A stretch of 64,000 bases of DNA, taken from NCBI RefSeq assembly GCF_001748085.1, contig NZ_BBZK01000012.1:62001-126000 (forward strand), read 5' to 3'. Under the pieces are notes generated by a model. The model saw only the letters and a program-made list of their open reading frames with translations. It was not told the origin of the DNA and ran no database searches. Shown one piece after another: positions 51,896-59,944 of this stretch. Within the stretch, counting starts at the first letter, position 1; each line of letters opens with the position of its first letter. Source of the stretch: Streptomyces sp. TP-A0874. GTDB taxonomy: Bacteria; Actinomycetota; Actinomycetes; Streptomycetales; Streptomycetaceae. The position numbers and the translations under genes are program-made.

Positions 51896-52836
51896 GCGCC
51901 AAGGTCCTGGTGACCGGTGCCGCCGTGGTACTGCCGGGCGCCGACTCGGTGCGTGCGCTGGCCGCCGGCCCGGCGGCCGACGCGGAGCCCGTCGCCCCGG
52001 CCGAGCTGGTCGGGAAGAAGGGCCTGCGCTACAAGGACCGGGCCACCCAGCTCGGCTACTGCCTCGCGGACGCCGCGCTGCGGGACGCCGGGCTGGCCGG
52101 CGAGCGGGAGGTGCCGGACCAGAGCATCGGCGTGGTCGCCAGCTCCAACTTCGGCAACCTCGACACGGTCACCCGCGCGGTGGACACCATCCGTGAGGAG
52201 ACGGTCTCCGGGGCCAGCCCCATGGACCTGCCCAACGCCTCCAGCAACGTGATCGCCTCCTCCATCGCCATCCGCTACAGCCTGCGCGGCCCCAACCTGA
52301 TGGTGTGCAACGGCGCCACCGGCGGGCTGGACGCCCTGCACTGGGGCGCCACCATGATCGCGGCGGGCCGGGTGGAGCGGATGCTCGTGCTCGGCGTCGA
52401 GCCGGACAACGACGTGGTGCGGCGGCTGCTGGCCGGTGACCGGGCGGTGGACGGCGGCGCGGCCGTCGTCCTGGAGTCCGCGGACGCCGCCCGCGAGCGC
52501 GGCGCCACCTCCCGGGCCGCGCTCGGCCGGTACGTGCGCACCGCGGGGCTGGAAGGCGTCGTGACGCGGCTGGCCGGTTCCGCCGCCGCGCCCACCCGGT
52601 GGCAGCTGCCCGACCCGGTCGGCGCGCCGCCCGCCGCGGAGCTGCTGCCCGGTGTGGAGCGGGTCGCCCTCCCGGCCGAGGCCGGTCGGGCCTCCGGCGC
52701 CCTGGGGGTGCTCCAGTGCGCCGCCGCGGTGGGCTGGTTCGACGGCGGCGGCTCCGGCCCGGTGCTGGCGGTGTCCGGGACCGACACCGACGACGCCAGC
52801 GCCGGTCTGGTACTGCTCGCGCCCGAGGCGGCCTGA
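51892..52836 (+). CDS. KS-like protein without active-site Cys (short)
   Basis: A 314-residue thiolase-fold protein, about 100 residues shorter than a ketosynthase. The segment around the missing cysteine is NLMVCNGATGGLDALHWG, where Ala142 replaces the catalytic Cys; the HGTGT and GHxxG histidine motifs are not recognisable. ASSNVIASSIAIRYSLRGPN and RMLVLGVEPDND retain the KS fold. It could be a chain-length-factor-like or scaffold subunit. Coupled to both neighbours (ATGA before, TGATG after). Confidence 0.8.
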   Translation: MSAKVLVTGAAVVLPGADSVRALAAGPAADAEPVAPAELVGKKGLRYKDRATQLGYCLADAALRDAGLAGEREVPDQSIGVVASSNFGNLDTVTRAVDTIREETVSGASPMDLPNASSNVIASSIAIRYSLRGPNLMVCNGATGGLDALHWGATMIAAGRVERMLVLGVEPDNDVVRRLLAGDRAVDGGAAVVLESADAARERGATSRAALGRYVRTAGLEGVVTRLAGSAAAPTRWQLPDPVGAPPAAELLPGVERVALPAEAGRASGALGVLQCAAAVGWFDGGGSGPVLAVSGTDTDDASAGLVLLAPEAA

Positions 52837-53729
52837 TGCAGACAGGCGCTGAGGACCCGCGACCGGTCTCGGTGCGCAGACGCACCGAGCCGTCGCGGGG
52901 CGGGGCGGACGACCCACCTCCGCAGGCCCCGGCCGAGACGCGGCGGATGCTGCTCGTCCACGGCCTGGCCGCCAACGACTCGGTGTGGGACGCCTGCCTG
53001 GGTCTGCTCCCCGCCGACCACGAGGTGTGGACGGCCCGGCTCCCCTGGCGCGGCGAGAACATGGCCGCCTGGGGGCAGGACCCGGATCTGACGGCACGGC
53101 TGGACGAGGCGCTGCGCAAGGTGCCCGGCGGTCCCGACGTCGTCGTCGCGCACTCCATGTCGGCCAACGTCCTGCTGGAACTGCTCGACCGGAGCGGCCG
53201 GCAGGGCGTCGACCCGTTCGCCCACTACGGCATCGGCTCGCTGGTCCTGGTGGCGCCGTTCTACCGGCGCTCGGCCGAGGACTTCGACTGGAACGCCCTC
53301 AGCTACTACGTCAACGACTTCCACCTGATCATGGAGGAGGGGGTCCGGGCCCACTCCGCGGGCCGGTTCGCCCCCGAGATCCAGCGCGCCATGGGCCAGC
53401 GGGTCCGCGACCGGGTGGGGCCTTACGGCTGGCTGCGCTTCTTCGAGATGTACCTGCGCACCCCCCAGCTGCGGACCTCCGAGATCGCCGTGCCCTGCCT
53501 GGTGCTGGGCGGCGACACCGACTTCGCCGCGCCCCCGCGCGAGGGCGAGGCACTGGCCGCCGCGCTGCCCGACGCGCGGTTCCGCCTCCTGCCCGGCAGC
53601 GGGCACTTCCCCATGATCGAGGAGGCCGAGCGCTTCGCCTCCGAGATCGGCGCATTCGTCAACTCATCGGCGGACGCGGGCCGGTTGCGCGGTCCCGACG
53701 TCCTCAGCACTCTGGAGCCCCAAGCATGA
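52836..53729 (+). CDS. Alpha/beta hydrolase in the PKS block
   Basis: A 297-residue hydrolase with a disordered start of about 35 residues. LLVHGLAANDSVWDACLGLL is the oxyanion region, Ser107 lies in VVVAHSMSANVLLELL (AHSMS instead of GxSxG), the acid in LVLGGDTDFAAPP and His in GSGHFPMIEE. The start overlaps the previous stop (TGATG) and the stop overlaps the next ATG. It may act on ACP-bound or released acyl chains, or couple the chain to the amino acid; motifs alone do not decide. Confidence 0.8.
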   Translation: MQTGAEDPRPVSVRRRTEPSRGGADDPPPQAPAETRRMLLVHGLAANDSVWDACLGLLPADHEVWTARLPWRGENMAAWGQDPDLTARLDEALRKVPGGPDVVVAHSMSANVLLELLDRSGRQGVDPFAHYGIGSLVLVAPFYRRSAEDFDWNALSYYVNDFHLIMEEGVRAHSAGRFAPEIQRAMGQRVRDRVGPYGWLRFFEMYLRTPQLRTSEIAVPCLVLGGDTDFAAPPREGEALAAALPDARFRLLPGSGHFPMIEEAERFASEIGAFVNSSADAGRLRGPDVLSTLEPQA

Positions 53730-54751
53730 CCGCCGTCACCGGCACCGCCGTAAAGGCGCTTCTCACCTCTTCGACCACCGTGACCGTGCGGCCTCGCTAC
53801 GAGGGGTCCAACATCGGCACCTGGATCGGCTTCAAGCACATCAACTACCTGATCGAGGAGGCCGTCCTCGACCACTTCCGGCAGGCCGGCCTGCCGGCCC
53901 GCGGGCTCTACGGCGACCACGGCCTGGGTCTCGACCTGGTTGGTCTCGACACCCGGATCCTCAGCTCGATCCACATGGACGACGAGGTCCGCGCCGAGGT
54001 GCGGCCGTTCACCCGGGACGGCGACGAGACCATCGGCTTCAAGGTGGCCCTGCACGTCGAGCGGGACGGCGTCGACGAGAAGGCCATCACCTCCAAGGTG
54101 CGGGTGTCGCTCCGGATCGACGACTACCTGGAGCCGGCCGCCGAGGTCCCCGCCGAACTGGCCGGGTACGCGGTGCGGAAGCTCGGTGACGACCTGGACG
54201 AGAAGCCGGCGGTCACCCCGGCCGAGGTGACCGCCGCGGTCGCCGAGGCGCTGTCCTCCCGGCCCGCGGAGGCCGACGGGACCGACCCGGTGCTGGCGGC
54301 GCTCACCGCCGGGCAGAACGCCTACGCCTGGAAGTGGCGGATCGGCTACCCCTACTGCCACTTCACCGAGCGGCTCCAGATGTCCGGCTACCTCCGGCTG
54401 ATGGAGGAGGCCAAGGACCGCTTCGTCTACGACCGCGGCATCTCCATCAAGACGCTGCTGGACGAGTGCAAGTGGATCCCGGCCGTCCCGCACTCGCAGA
54501 TCCGCATCCTCGACGAGGCGCGGATGGAGGAGGACCTCTACACGGTCTACACCGTCGAGAACATCTTCAAGGACTTCGTCTACACCTCCCGGATGGACTG
54601 CTACGTGGTCCGCGACGGCGAGCTCGTGCTGGTCGCGACGGGCAAGATCACCCACGGCTACGCGGTGATCGAGAACCGCCGTGACTGGGGCCTGGTCAGC
54701 TTCGACGAGCGGGTGCTCGCGGCCCTGCGCGGTGACGCGCGCTCCGCGTGA
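53726..54751 (+). CDS. Double-hotdog thioesterase-like protein
   Basis: A 341-residue protein with two hotdog folds. The N-terminal half has NIGTWIGFKHINYLIEEAVL, with RAEVRPFTRDGDETIGFKV; the C-terminal half has YPYCHFTERLQMSGYLRLME and YTSRMDCYVVRDGELVLVAT. Each resembles the 4HBT acyl-thioesterase type, in which an acidic residue in the helix acts, rather than FabA/FabZ dehydratases. Possible roles are release of the polyenoyl chain from ACP or transfer to the NRPS. Coupled by ATGA to the hydrolase gene. Confidence 0.75.
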   Translation: MTAVTGTAVKALLTSSTTVTVRPRYEGSNIGTWIGFKHINYLIEEAVLDHFRQAGLPARGLYGDHGLGLDLVGLDTRILSSIHMDDEVRAEVRPFTRDGDETIGFKVALHVERDGVDEKAITSKVRVSLRIDDYLEPAAEVPAELAGYAVRKLGDDLDEKPAVTPAEVTAAVAEALSSRPAEADGTDPVLAALTAGQNAYAWKWRIGYPYCHFTERLQMSGYLRLMEEAKDRFVYDRGISIKTLLDECKWIPAVPHSQIRILDEARMEEDLYTVYTVENIFKDFVYTSRMDCYVVRDGELVLVATGKITHGYAVIENRRDWGLVSFDERVLAALRGDARSA

Positions 54752-54806
54752 CCGGGCACCGCGGCGGCAGCGACCGCCGGCACGACAACCGAAGGGTGTG
54801 TTCCGC

Positions 54807-55919
54807 ATGACGTCATCCGCGGTCTCCGCCGCGACCGGCGAGCGTCGGCCGGTCATCACGGCCTGGTCGGCCGTCTCACCGTTCGGCATCGGCCGGACGG
54901 CCTTCAGCGAGGGGATGCGGGAACGCCGCACCACGGTCGCCGAGGTCGGCGAGGGCTTCGGGGCCACCCCCGAGGGCGCCGCCTGCACGGTGCCCGACTT
55001 CGACATCCGCAAGGTGCTCGGCCGCAAGGGCACCCGGTCGATGGACCGGGTCAGCGGGCTCACCGTGGTCGCGGTCGGGGCGCTGCTGGACGACGCCGAA
55101 CGGAACCGGGCCGTCTCGACCGGGGAGCGCGCGGCGTTGGCGCTGGGGACCACCACCGGCAGCGCCCAGTCGATGATGGACTTCATCCGCGACTCCTACA
55201 CCGGCGACCAGCCCTACTTCGTGGACCCGGCCCGGTTCCCGAACGCGGTGATGAACTGCGCCGCCGGGCAGAGCGCCATCTGGCACCAGCTCAAGGGGCC
55301 GAACACGACGATCGCCGGCGGGCACACCGCCGGCCTGCACGCGCTCAACTACTCCCGCCGACTGCTGGCCGCCGGCCGCGCGGAGACGGTGCTGTGCGGC
55401 GCCGCGGAGGAGTTCTCCTCGGCGCGTGCCTGGCTGGAGCACCACAGCAGCGAGGCCACCGACAGCACCCCGCACCTGGGCGAGGGCTGCGCGGTGCTGC
55501 TGGTCGAGCCGCCCGGCGGCGCGGACCAGCCGGTGCTCGCGGAGATCCTCGCCGTCGAGACGGCCGTCTGCCTGGACGGCGACGTGGGGCCGGTGCTCAC
55601 CCAGTGCCTGCGCCGCGGGCTGCGGCGGGCCGAGGTCGAACTCTCCGAGATCGTCGCCGTCGCCCGCTCCGGTGCCCCGGGCAAGGAGGGGGAGGCGGAG
55701 CGGGCCGCCGTCCAGGAGGTGCTCGCCGACGCCTCGGCGGTCGATCTGAACCCCGCGGAACTGATCGGCGACACCGGCGCCGCGGCGGCCGCCTTCCAGG
55801 CGGCGGCCCTGCTCGCCTACGCCGAGGACCAGCCGGAGCGGGCCGCGGGCCGAGTGGGCGTGCTCACCTCGGTCGACCGCACCGGTTCGGTCGGCTGCGC
55901 CGTCATCGCACTGCGCTGA
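54807..55919 (+). CDS. KS-like protein with His in place of active-site Cys
   Basis: A 370-residue KS-fold protein. The conserved elbow reads TTIAGGHTAGLHALNYS, so His173 stands where the catalytic Cys should be, and no HGTGT motif is present. The general fold is kept (VMNCAAGQSAIWHQLKGPNT, HLGEGCAVLLVE, then LIGDTGAAAAAFQAAALLAY). Proteins of this kind accompany ketosynthases in aryl-polyene and related pathways. It may be the chain-length-determining partner of KS 1 or KS 2. Confidence 0.82.
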   Translation: MTSSAVSAATGERRPVITAWSAVSPFGIGRTAFSEGMRERRTTVAEVGEGFGATPEGAACTVPDFDIRKVLGRKGTRSMDRVSGLTVVAVGALLDDAERNRAVSTGERAALALGTTTGSAQSMMDFIRDSYTGDQPYFVDPARFPNAVMNCAAGQSAIWHQLKGPNTTIAGGHTAGLHALNYSRRLLAAGRAETVLCGAAEEFSSARAWLEHHSSEATDSTPHLGEGCAVLLVEPPGGADQPVLAEILAVETAVCLDGDVGPVLTQCLRRGLRRAEVELSEIVAVARSGAPGKEGEAERAAVQEVLADASAVDLNPAELIGDTGAAAAAFQAAALLAYAEDQPERAAGRVGVLTSVDRTGSVGCAVIALR

Positions 55920-55983
55920 CCGACCACCGGAACCACCAGCTCAACCCGTGAAACCCGACGAAGAACAGAGGAAGACGACAAGC

Positions 55984-56232
55984 ATGAGTGCTCCTGCGGT
56001 ACTGGACAAGGAAGACCTGCGCGAGACGGTCGCACAGGCCCTGGACACCGAGGCGGACCAGGTCACCGACACCGCGAGCTTCGTGGACGACCTGGAGGTC
56101 GACTCGCTGATGTCGCTCGAGGTGGTGGTGGTCCTGGAGAAGAAGTACGGGGTGAAGTTCCAGGAGGCCGAGCTGAAGCAGGTCAGCTGCCTGCAGAACG
56201 CCTACGACCTGCTCGTGGAGAAGCTGGCCTGA
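55984..56232 (+). CDS. Acyl carrier protein 2
   Basis: An 82-residue ACP with Ser41 in DDLEVDSLMSLEVVVVLEKK and the following KYGVKFQEAELKQV helix. It lies directly before the two dehydratase genes and is coupled to the first (TGATG). Two different ACPs with two active KSs suggest separate priming and elongation carriers, or two chains. Confidence 0.9.
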   Translation: MSAPAVLDKEDLRETVAQALDTEADQVTDTASFVDDLEVDSLMSLEVVVVLEKKYGVKFQEAELKQVSCLQNAYDLLVEKLA

Positions 56233-56714
56233 TGACCGCTTTGACGACACCGGCGACCGAGCCGGAGCGGGCGACCGGGCTGCGCGCCGGTCCGGTCGCC
56301 GGGGCCGTCGAAGTGCTCGAGGCCCCCGGGGAGTCGCAGACCGCCGTCCGCTTCACCGTCTCCGCCGACGAGTTGGTGCTCCCCGGCCACTACCCGGGCT
56401 TCCCGATCTTCCCCGGCGTCTGCCTGGTCGAGTGCGTGCACACCGGGGCGCTGGCCACCGCACCGGGTCGGCCGGCCGGGATCCGGCTGGCCGGGATCGA
56501 GTCGGCGCGCTTCACCGGGCCGGTCTTCCCGGGCGACGAGTTCACCGTGACCATGGACTGGAAGGCGGTCGAAGGGGGTTGGCGCTGCAAGGCCAAGCTC
56601 CGCTCGCAGCGCGGAGACGCCGCCCAGGTGCGGCTGCGCTACCAGACCTTCGGGGACGGCGAGGGCGTCGACGCCCGGTCGGCCGCCACCGCGCAGAACC
56701 ACGAGGACGGCTGA
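56232..56714 (+). CDS. Hotdog dehydratase subunit A (FabA/FabZ-like)
   Basis: A 160-residue hotdog protein. LVLPGHYPGFPIFPGVCLVE carries the catalytic His53, and GIESARFTGPVFPGDEFTVT is typical for ACP dehydratases. It would dehydrate beta-hydroxyacyl-ACP to the 2-enoyl form. The usual acidic residue on the long helix is replaced in the stretch PGVCLVECVHTGAL, where Glu67 is the candidate. It sits beside a second dehydratase, and related systems use two unlike hotdog proteins as a heterodimer. Confidence 0.82.
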   Translation: MTALTTPATEPERATGLRAGPVAGAVEVLEAPGESQTAVRFTVSADELVLPGHYPGFPIFPGVCLVECVHTGALATAPGRPAGIRLAGIESARFTGPVFPGDEFTVTMDWKAVEGGWRCKAKLRSQRGDAAQVRLRYQTFGDGEGVDARSAATAQNHEDG

Positions 56715-56715
56715 C

Positions 56716-57255
56716 GTGACCGCGACTCAGGCGCAGATCCGCGGCAGGTTGCCGCACCGCTACCCGATGCTGCTGGTGGACCGGGTGACCGAGGTCAGCC
56801 CCGGCGAGCGGCTCACCGCCCTGAAGGCCGTGAGCTGCAACGAGCCCTGGTACGCCGGGCTCGGACCGGACACCCCGGACGAGGGCTTCGGGTATCCGCA
56901 GACGCTGCTGATCGAGTCCTGGTGCCAGGCCGCCGGCGTGCTGGCGACCTGGGAGGACCCCAACCCCGACGTGCTGGACGGGCAGGTGATGCTCTTCGGC
57001 GGGATGTCCGGCGTGGAGTACCACCGCACCGTCTTCCCCGGAGACGTCCTCGAACACCGGGTGGCCATCTCCCGAGCGCTCGGCGACACCGTGATCTGCG
57101 AGGGCCAGAGCCTGGTCGACGGGGAGCCGGTGATGACCGTCGAGCGGTGCGTGATGGCCTTCCGCCCCGCCGAAGCGCTCCGTCCGACCGAAGAGCCGAG
57201 CCCCGCCCAAGACCCGCGGCCAGCCGAGCCGACGGCCGACGCACAGACCGACTGA
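56716..57255 (+). CDS. Hotdog dehydratase subunit B (FabZ-like)
   Basis: A 179-residue FabZ-like dehydratase. LPHRYPMLLVDRVTEVSPGE has catalytic His14, and QTLLIESWCQAAGVLATWE has Glu67, so both residues of a FabZ site are present. A Pro/Glu-rich tail of about 25 residues ends the protein. GTG start one base after the previous stop. With subunit A it supplies the dehydration of each cycle; the absence of an enoylreductase in the window means the double bonds stay. Confidence 0.88.
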   Translation: MTATQAQIRGRLPHRYPMLLVDRVTEVSPGERLTALKAVSCNEPWYAGLGPDTPDEGFGYPQTLLIESWCQAAGVLATWEDPNPDVLDGQVMLFGGMSGVEYHRTVFPGDVLEHRVAISRALGDTVICEGQSLVDGEPVMTVERCVMAFRPAEALRPTEEPSPAQDPRPAEPTADAQTD

Positions 57256-57265
57256 CGGAAGAGAC

Positions 57266-58015
57266 ATGGACGACAACACCACCACGCGCACCGCCCTGGT
57301 CTCCGGGGGGTCCCGCGGCATCGGCCGGGCGACCGTGCTGGCCCTCGCCCGCGACGGATTCCACGTCGCGTTCTGCTACCGGTCGGACGAGACCGCCGCG
57401 TTGGAACTGGAGAAGGAGGTCGCCGAGACCGGAGGGCGCGCCACCGGCCGCCGGGTCGACGTGGCCGACGCCGCCGCGGTGCGCGCCTGGGTCGCCGAGG
57501 TCGAGGAGGGCATCGGCCCGGTCGACGTCGCGGTCACCGCGGCCGGCATCACCCGGGACAACCCGCTGGTCCTGATGGAGGACGAGCAGTGGCACCAGGT
57601 GATCGAGACCAACCTGGACGGCGTCTACCACGTCTGCCGCTCGGTGGTGTTCGGGATGATGAAGCGCCGGGCCGGCGCCATCGTCAACATCTCCTCGGTG
57701 GCGGGTGTGTACGGCCACGCCTCGCAGACGAACTACGCGGCCTCCAAGGCCGGCATCATCGGCTTCTCCCGGTCGCTCGCCAAGGAGGTGGGCCGGTCCG
57801 GGATCCGGGTCAACGTGGTGGCTCCGGGCTTCATCGAGACCGACATGACCACCGCGATGAACGAGAAGGCGCGCAAGGACGCCCTGAAGGCCATTCCGCT
57901 GCGCAGGATGGGCCGGGCGGAGGAGGTGGCCGACATGGTCGCCTACCTCGCCTCCGACCGTGCCGAGTACGTGACCGGATCCGTCCTGCAGATCGACGGT
58001 GGAATTACCATCTGA
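57266..58015 (+). CDS. Beta-ketoacyl-ACP reductase (FabG-like)
   Basis: A 249-residue SDR. VSGGSRGIGRATVLALA binds NADPH, AAGITRDNPLVLMEDEQW is the FabG signature, and the triad is Ser144 (NISSVAGVYG), Tyr157 and Lys161 (NYAASKAGIIGFSRSLAKEV). FIETDMTTAMNEKARKD is typical of FabG. It reduces beta-ketoacyl-ACP in each elongation cycle before dehydration. AGAGACATG at the start has a modest ribosome binding site. Confidence 0.93.
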   Translation: MDDNTTTRTALVSGGSRGIGRATVLALARDGFHVAFCYRSDETAALELEKEVAETGGRATGRRVDVADAAAVRAWVAEVEEGIGPVDVAVTAAGITRDNPLVLMEDEQWHQVIETNLDGVYHVCRSVVFGMMKRRAGAIVNISSVAGVYGHASQTNYAASKAGIIGFSRSLAKEVGRSGIRVNVVAPGFIETDMTTAMNEKARKDALKAIPLRRMGRAEEVADMVAYLASDRAEYVTGSVLQIDGGITI

Positions 58016-58047
58016 TGATTGACGACCGATAACCTCAGGAGTTCGCC

Positions 58048-58686
58048 ATGGCCCGACGGCCGCCGCGCTGGTATTTCTCCTTCCGAAGCCCCTACTCCTG
58101 GATGGCCTACCGGGACCTGCTGGAGCACTATCCCGACGTGGCGGACGCCATCGAATGGCACCCGTGCTGGGAGCCGGAGGAGCCCGTCCAGCAGCAACTG
58201 GACAGTGCGGGCGTGCGGCTTCCGTACGTCCCGATGTCCAAGGAGAAGCACTTCTACATCCTCCAGGACGTCCGCCGGCTCTCCCGGGAGCGGAACCTGA
58301 CCATGACCTGGCCGCTGGACGAGGCGCCCCGTTGGGAGGTCTCGCACCTGGCGTACCTGGTCGCGGAGGAGCAGGGGCTGGGCAGGGAGTTCATCGCAGC
58401 CGTCTACCGGGCGCGTTGGGAGAACGGCCAGAACATCTCCGACCCGGAGGTCATCGGCGCGATCGGCAAGGAGCTCGGCCTCCCGCCGGAGCTGCTGGCC
58501 GGAGCACACGAGGACCCGGCCGTAAGGGAGCGGGGCATCACGGCTCTGAACAACGTCCACCGGGACGGGGTGTTCGGGGTGCCCTTCTTCATCAACGGGT
58601 TCGAGAAGTTCTGGGGCATGGACCGGCTGGCCGGCTTCGCGGCGTCGATGCGCGCCCGGGCCGAGAAGGCCGGTGACCGCCCCTGA
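58048..58686 (+). CDS. DsbA/GST-kappa-fold protein, HCCA-isomerase-like
   Basis: A 212-residue thioredoxin-fold protein without CxxC. WYFSFRSPYSWMAYRDL has the SPYS motif of 2-hydroxychromene-2-carboxylate isomerases and kappa glutathione transferases, in which a serine (Ser14 here) activates the thiol cofactor. The C-terminal GVFGVPFFINGFEKFWGMDR matches that group. In a polyene pathway a thiol-dependent cis-trans isomerisation of the chain is an attractive role, with mycothiol as possible cofactor. This is inference. AGGAG lies upstream of the ATG. Confidence 0.78.
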   Translation: MARRPPRWYFSFRSPYSWMAYRDLLEHYPDVADAIEWHPCWEPEEPVQQQLDSAGVRLPYVPMSKEKHFYILQDVRRLSRERNLTMTWPLDEAPRWEVSHLAYLVAEEQGLGREFIAAVYRARWENGQNISDPEVIGAIGKELGLPPELLAGAHEDPAVRERGITALNNVHRDGVFGVPFFINGFEKFWGMDRLAGFAASMRARAEKAGDRP

Positions 58687-58781
58687 GCGCCACGTCGGGG
58701 CGGACCGCCCGGCACCACACCGAGAGATGAGAAACCCGGACCGAGCCAGGGCTCGGTCCTTCACGAGCGAGGAGAACGATC

Positions 58782-58994
58782 GTGGCGACCAACCCCTTCG
58801 AGGACGACAACGCCGAGTACTACGTCCTGGTCAACGAGGAGAACCAGCACTCCCTGTGGCCGGCCTTCGCCGAGGTGCCCGCCGGCTGGACCGTCGTGCA
58901 CGGTAAGGACGGCCGGCAGGCCTGCCTGGACTACATCAACGAGAACTGGACCGACATGCGGCCCAAGAGCCTCGCGATGGCGATGGACTCCTGA
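58782..58994 (+). CDS. MbtH-family protein
   Basis: A 70-residue MbtH-like protein, which binds and stabilises NRPS adenylation domains. The conserved elements are NPFEDDNAEYYVLVNEENQ, SLWPAFAEVPAGW and LDYINENWTDMRPKSLA. GTG start with GAGGAG upstream. Its likely partner is the A domain at 60837-63722. Confidence 0.96.
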   Translation: MATNPFEDDNAEYYVLVNEENQHSLWPAFAEVPAGWTVVHGKDGRQACLDYINENWTDMRPKSLAMAMDS

Positions 58995-59185
58995 GGCCTG
59001 CGTCCGACCCGGGCCCGGTCCCACACCGGAGTCGGACGACGACCTCTGACGGCTACGGGCCGCCGACCGGCCGCCGCGCGGCCGGTTGGGACCACATCCG
59101 CGACGGGCGTTGGCAGGTAGTTGCCGCGCCCGTTGCCGCTGTCCGCGGCCCGTGCGACCGTGAACCGGATTTCCTCCTGCCTTGA

Positions 59186-59911
59186 ATGTCGAGAAAGCGA
59201 TTGTCGCTCATGGAATTTTCGCTGGTGTGCCTGCCCTTCGCCGGGGGCGGCGCGGGCTTCTACCGTGGCTGGAAGGAGCTTCCCGAGGGGGCTCCTCGGA
59301 TCGTCCCGGTACAGCTCCCGGGGCGTGAGGAACGCTTCATCGACGAGCCCTACCGCGATGTGGTGCGGGCCGCCGAGGAGCTCGCCCCGCAGTTGGAGAA
59401 GGGGCTCGCCGAGGACGGCCGCCCGGTGGCGATCTTCGGCCACAGCCTGGGCGCCGTGCTGGCCTACGAGTTCGCGCGGCAGCTGGAGAAGAGCGGCGTC
59501 CTCGACCTCCGCCACCTGTTCGTGAGCGGCTCCCCGGGGCCGTGGACCGGGCGCACCGGCCGGGCCACCGGTCTGGCCGACGACGAGTTCCTCGCCCGCG
59601 TCCAGGAGTTCGCCGGTTACCAGCACGACGCGCTGGCCGACCCGGACATGCGGGAGCTGCTGCTGCCGCTGCTCCGGGCCGACGTGGAGATGCACGAGAA
59701 CTACAAGCCGGTCTCCGACGAACCGCTGTCGGTCCCGATCACCTCCCTCCGCGGCAGCGAGGACGAGCTGGTCTCCCGGGAGGAGGCAGAGCAGTGGCGG
59801 GCCGCCACCAGCGGCGCCTTCGAGCTGGTCGAGATCCCCGGCCAGCACATGTACCTGACCGACTCCCCGCTTCCGCTGCTGGAGCAGGTCTCCCGGACGC
59901 TGGGCCGGTAG
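59186..59911 (+). CDS. Second type II thioesterase
   Basis: A 241-residue thioesterase. SLVCLPFAGGGAGFYRGWKE opens the core, Ser87 is in VAIFGHSLGAVLAYEFA, LRGSEDELVSREE holds the acid and IPGQHMYLTDS the His. Two starts are possible, the ATG at 59186 or that at 59210 directly before the conserved core. With the thioesterase at 48238 it gives the cluster two, perhaps one for the ACPs and one for the NRPS carrier. Confidence 0.9.
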   Translation: MSRKRLSLMEFSLVCLPFAGGGAGFYRGWKELPEGAPRIVPVQLPGREERFIDEPYRDVVRAAEELAPQLEKGLAEDGRPVAIFGHSLGAVLAYEFARQLEKSGVLDLRHLFVSGSPGPWTGRTGRATGLADDEFLARVQEFAGYQHDALADPDMRELLLPLLRADVEMHENYKPVSDEPLSVPITSLRGSEDELVSREEAEQWRAATSGAFELVEIPGQHMYLTDSPLPLLEQVSRTLGR

Positions 59912-59944
59912 GGCGAGCGCCGGCGAGCTGAGAGAAGGCGGAAG

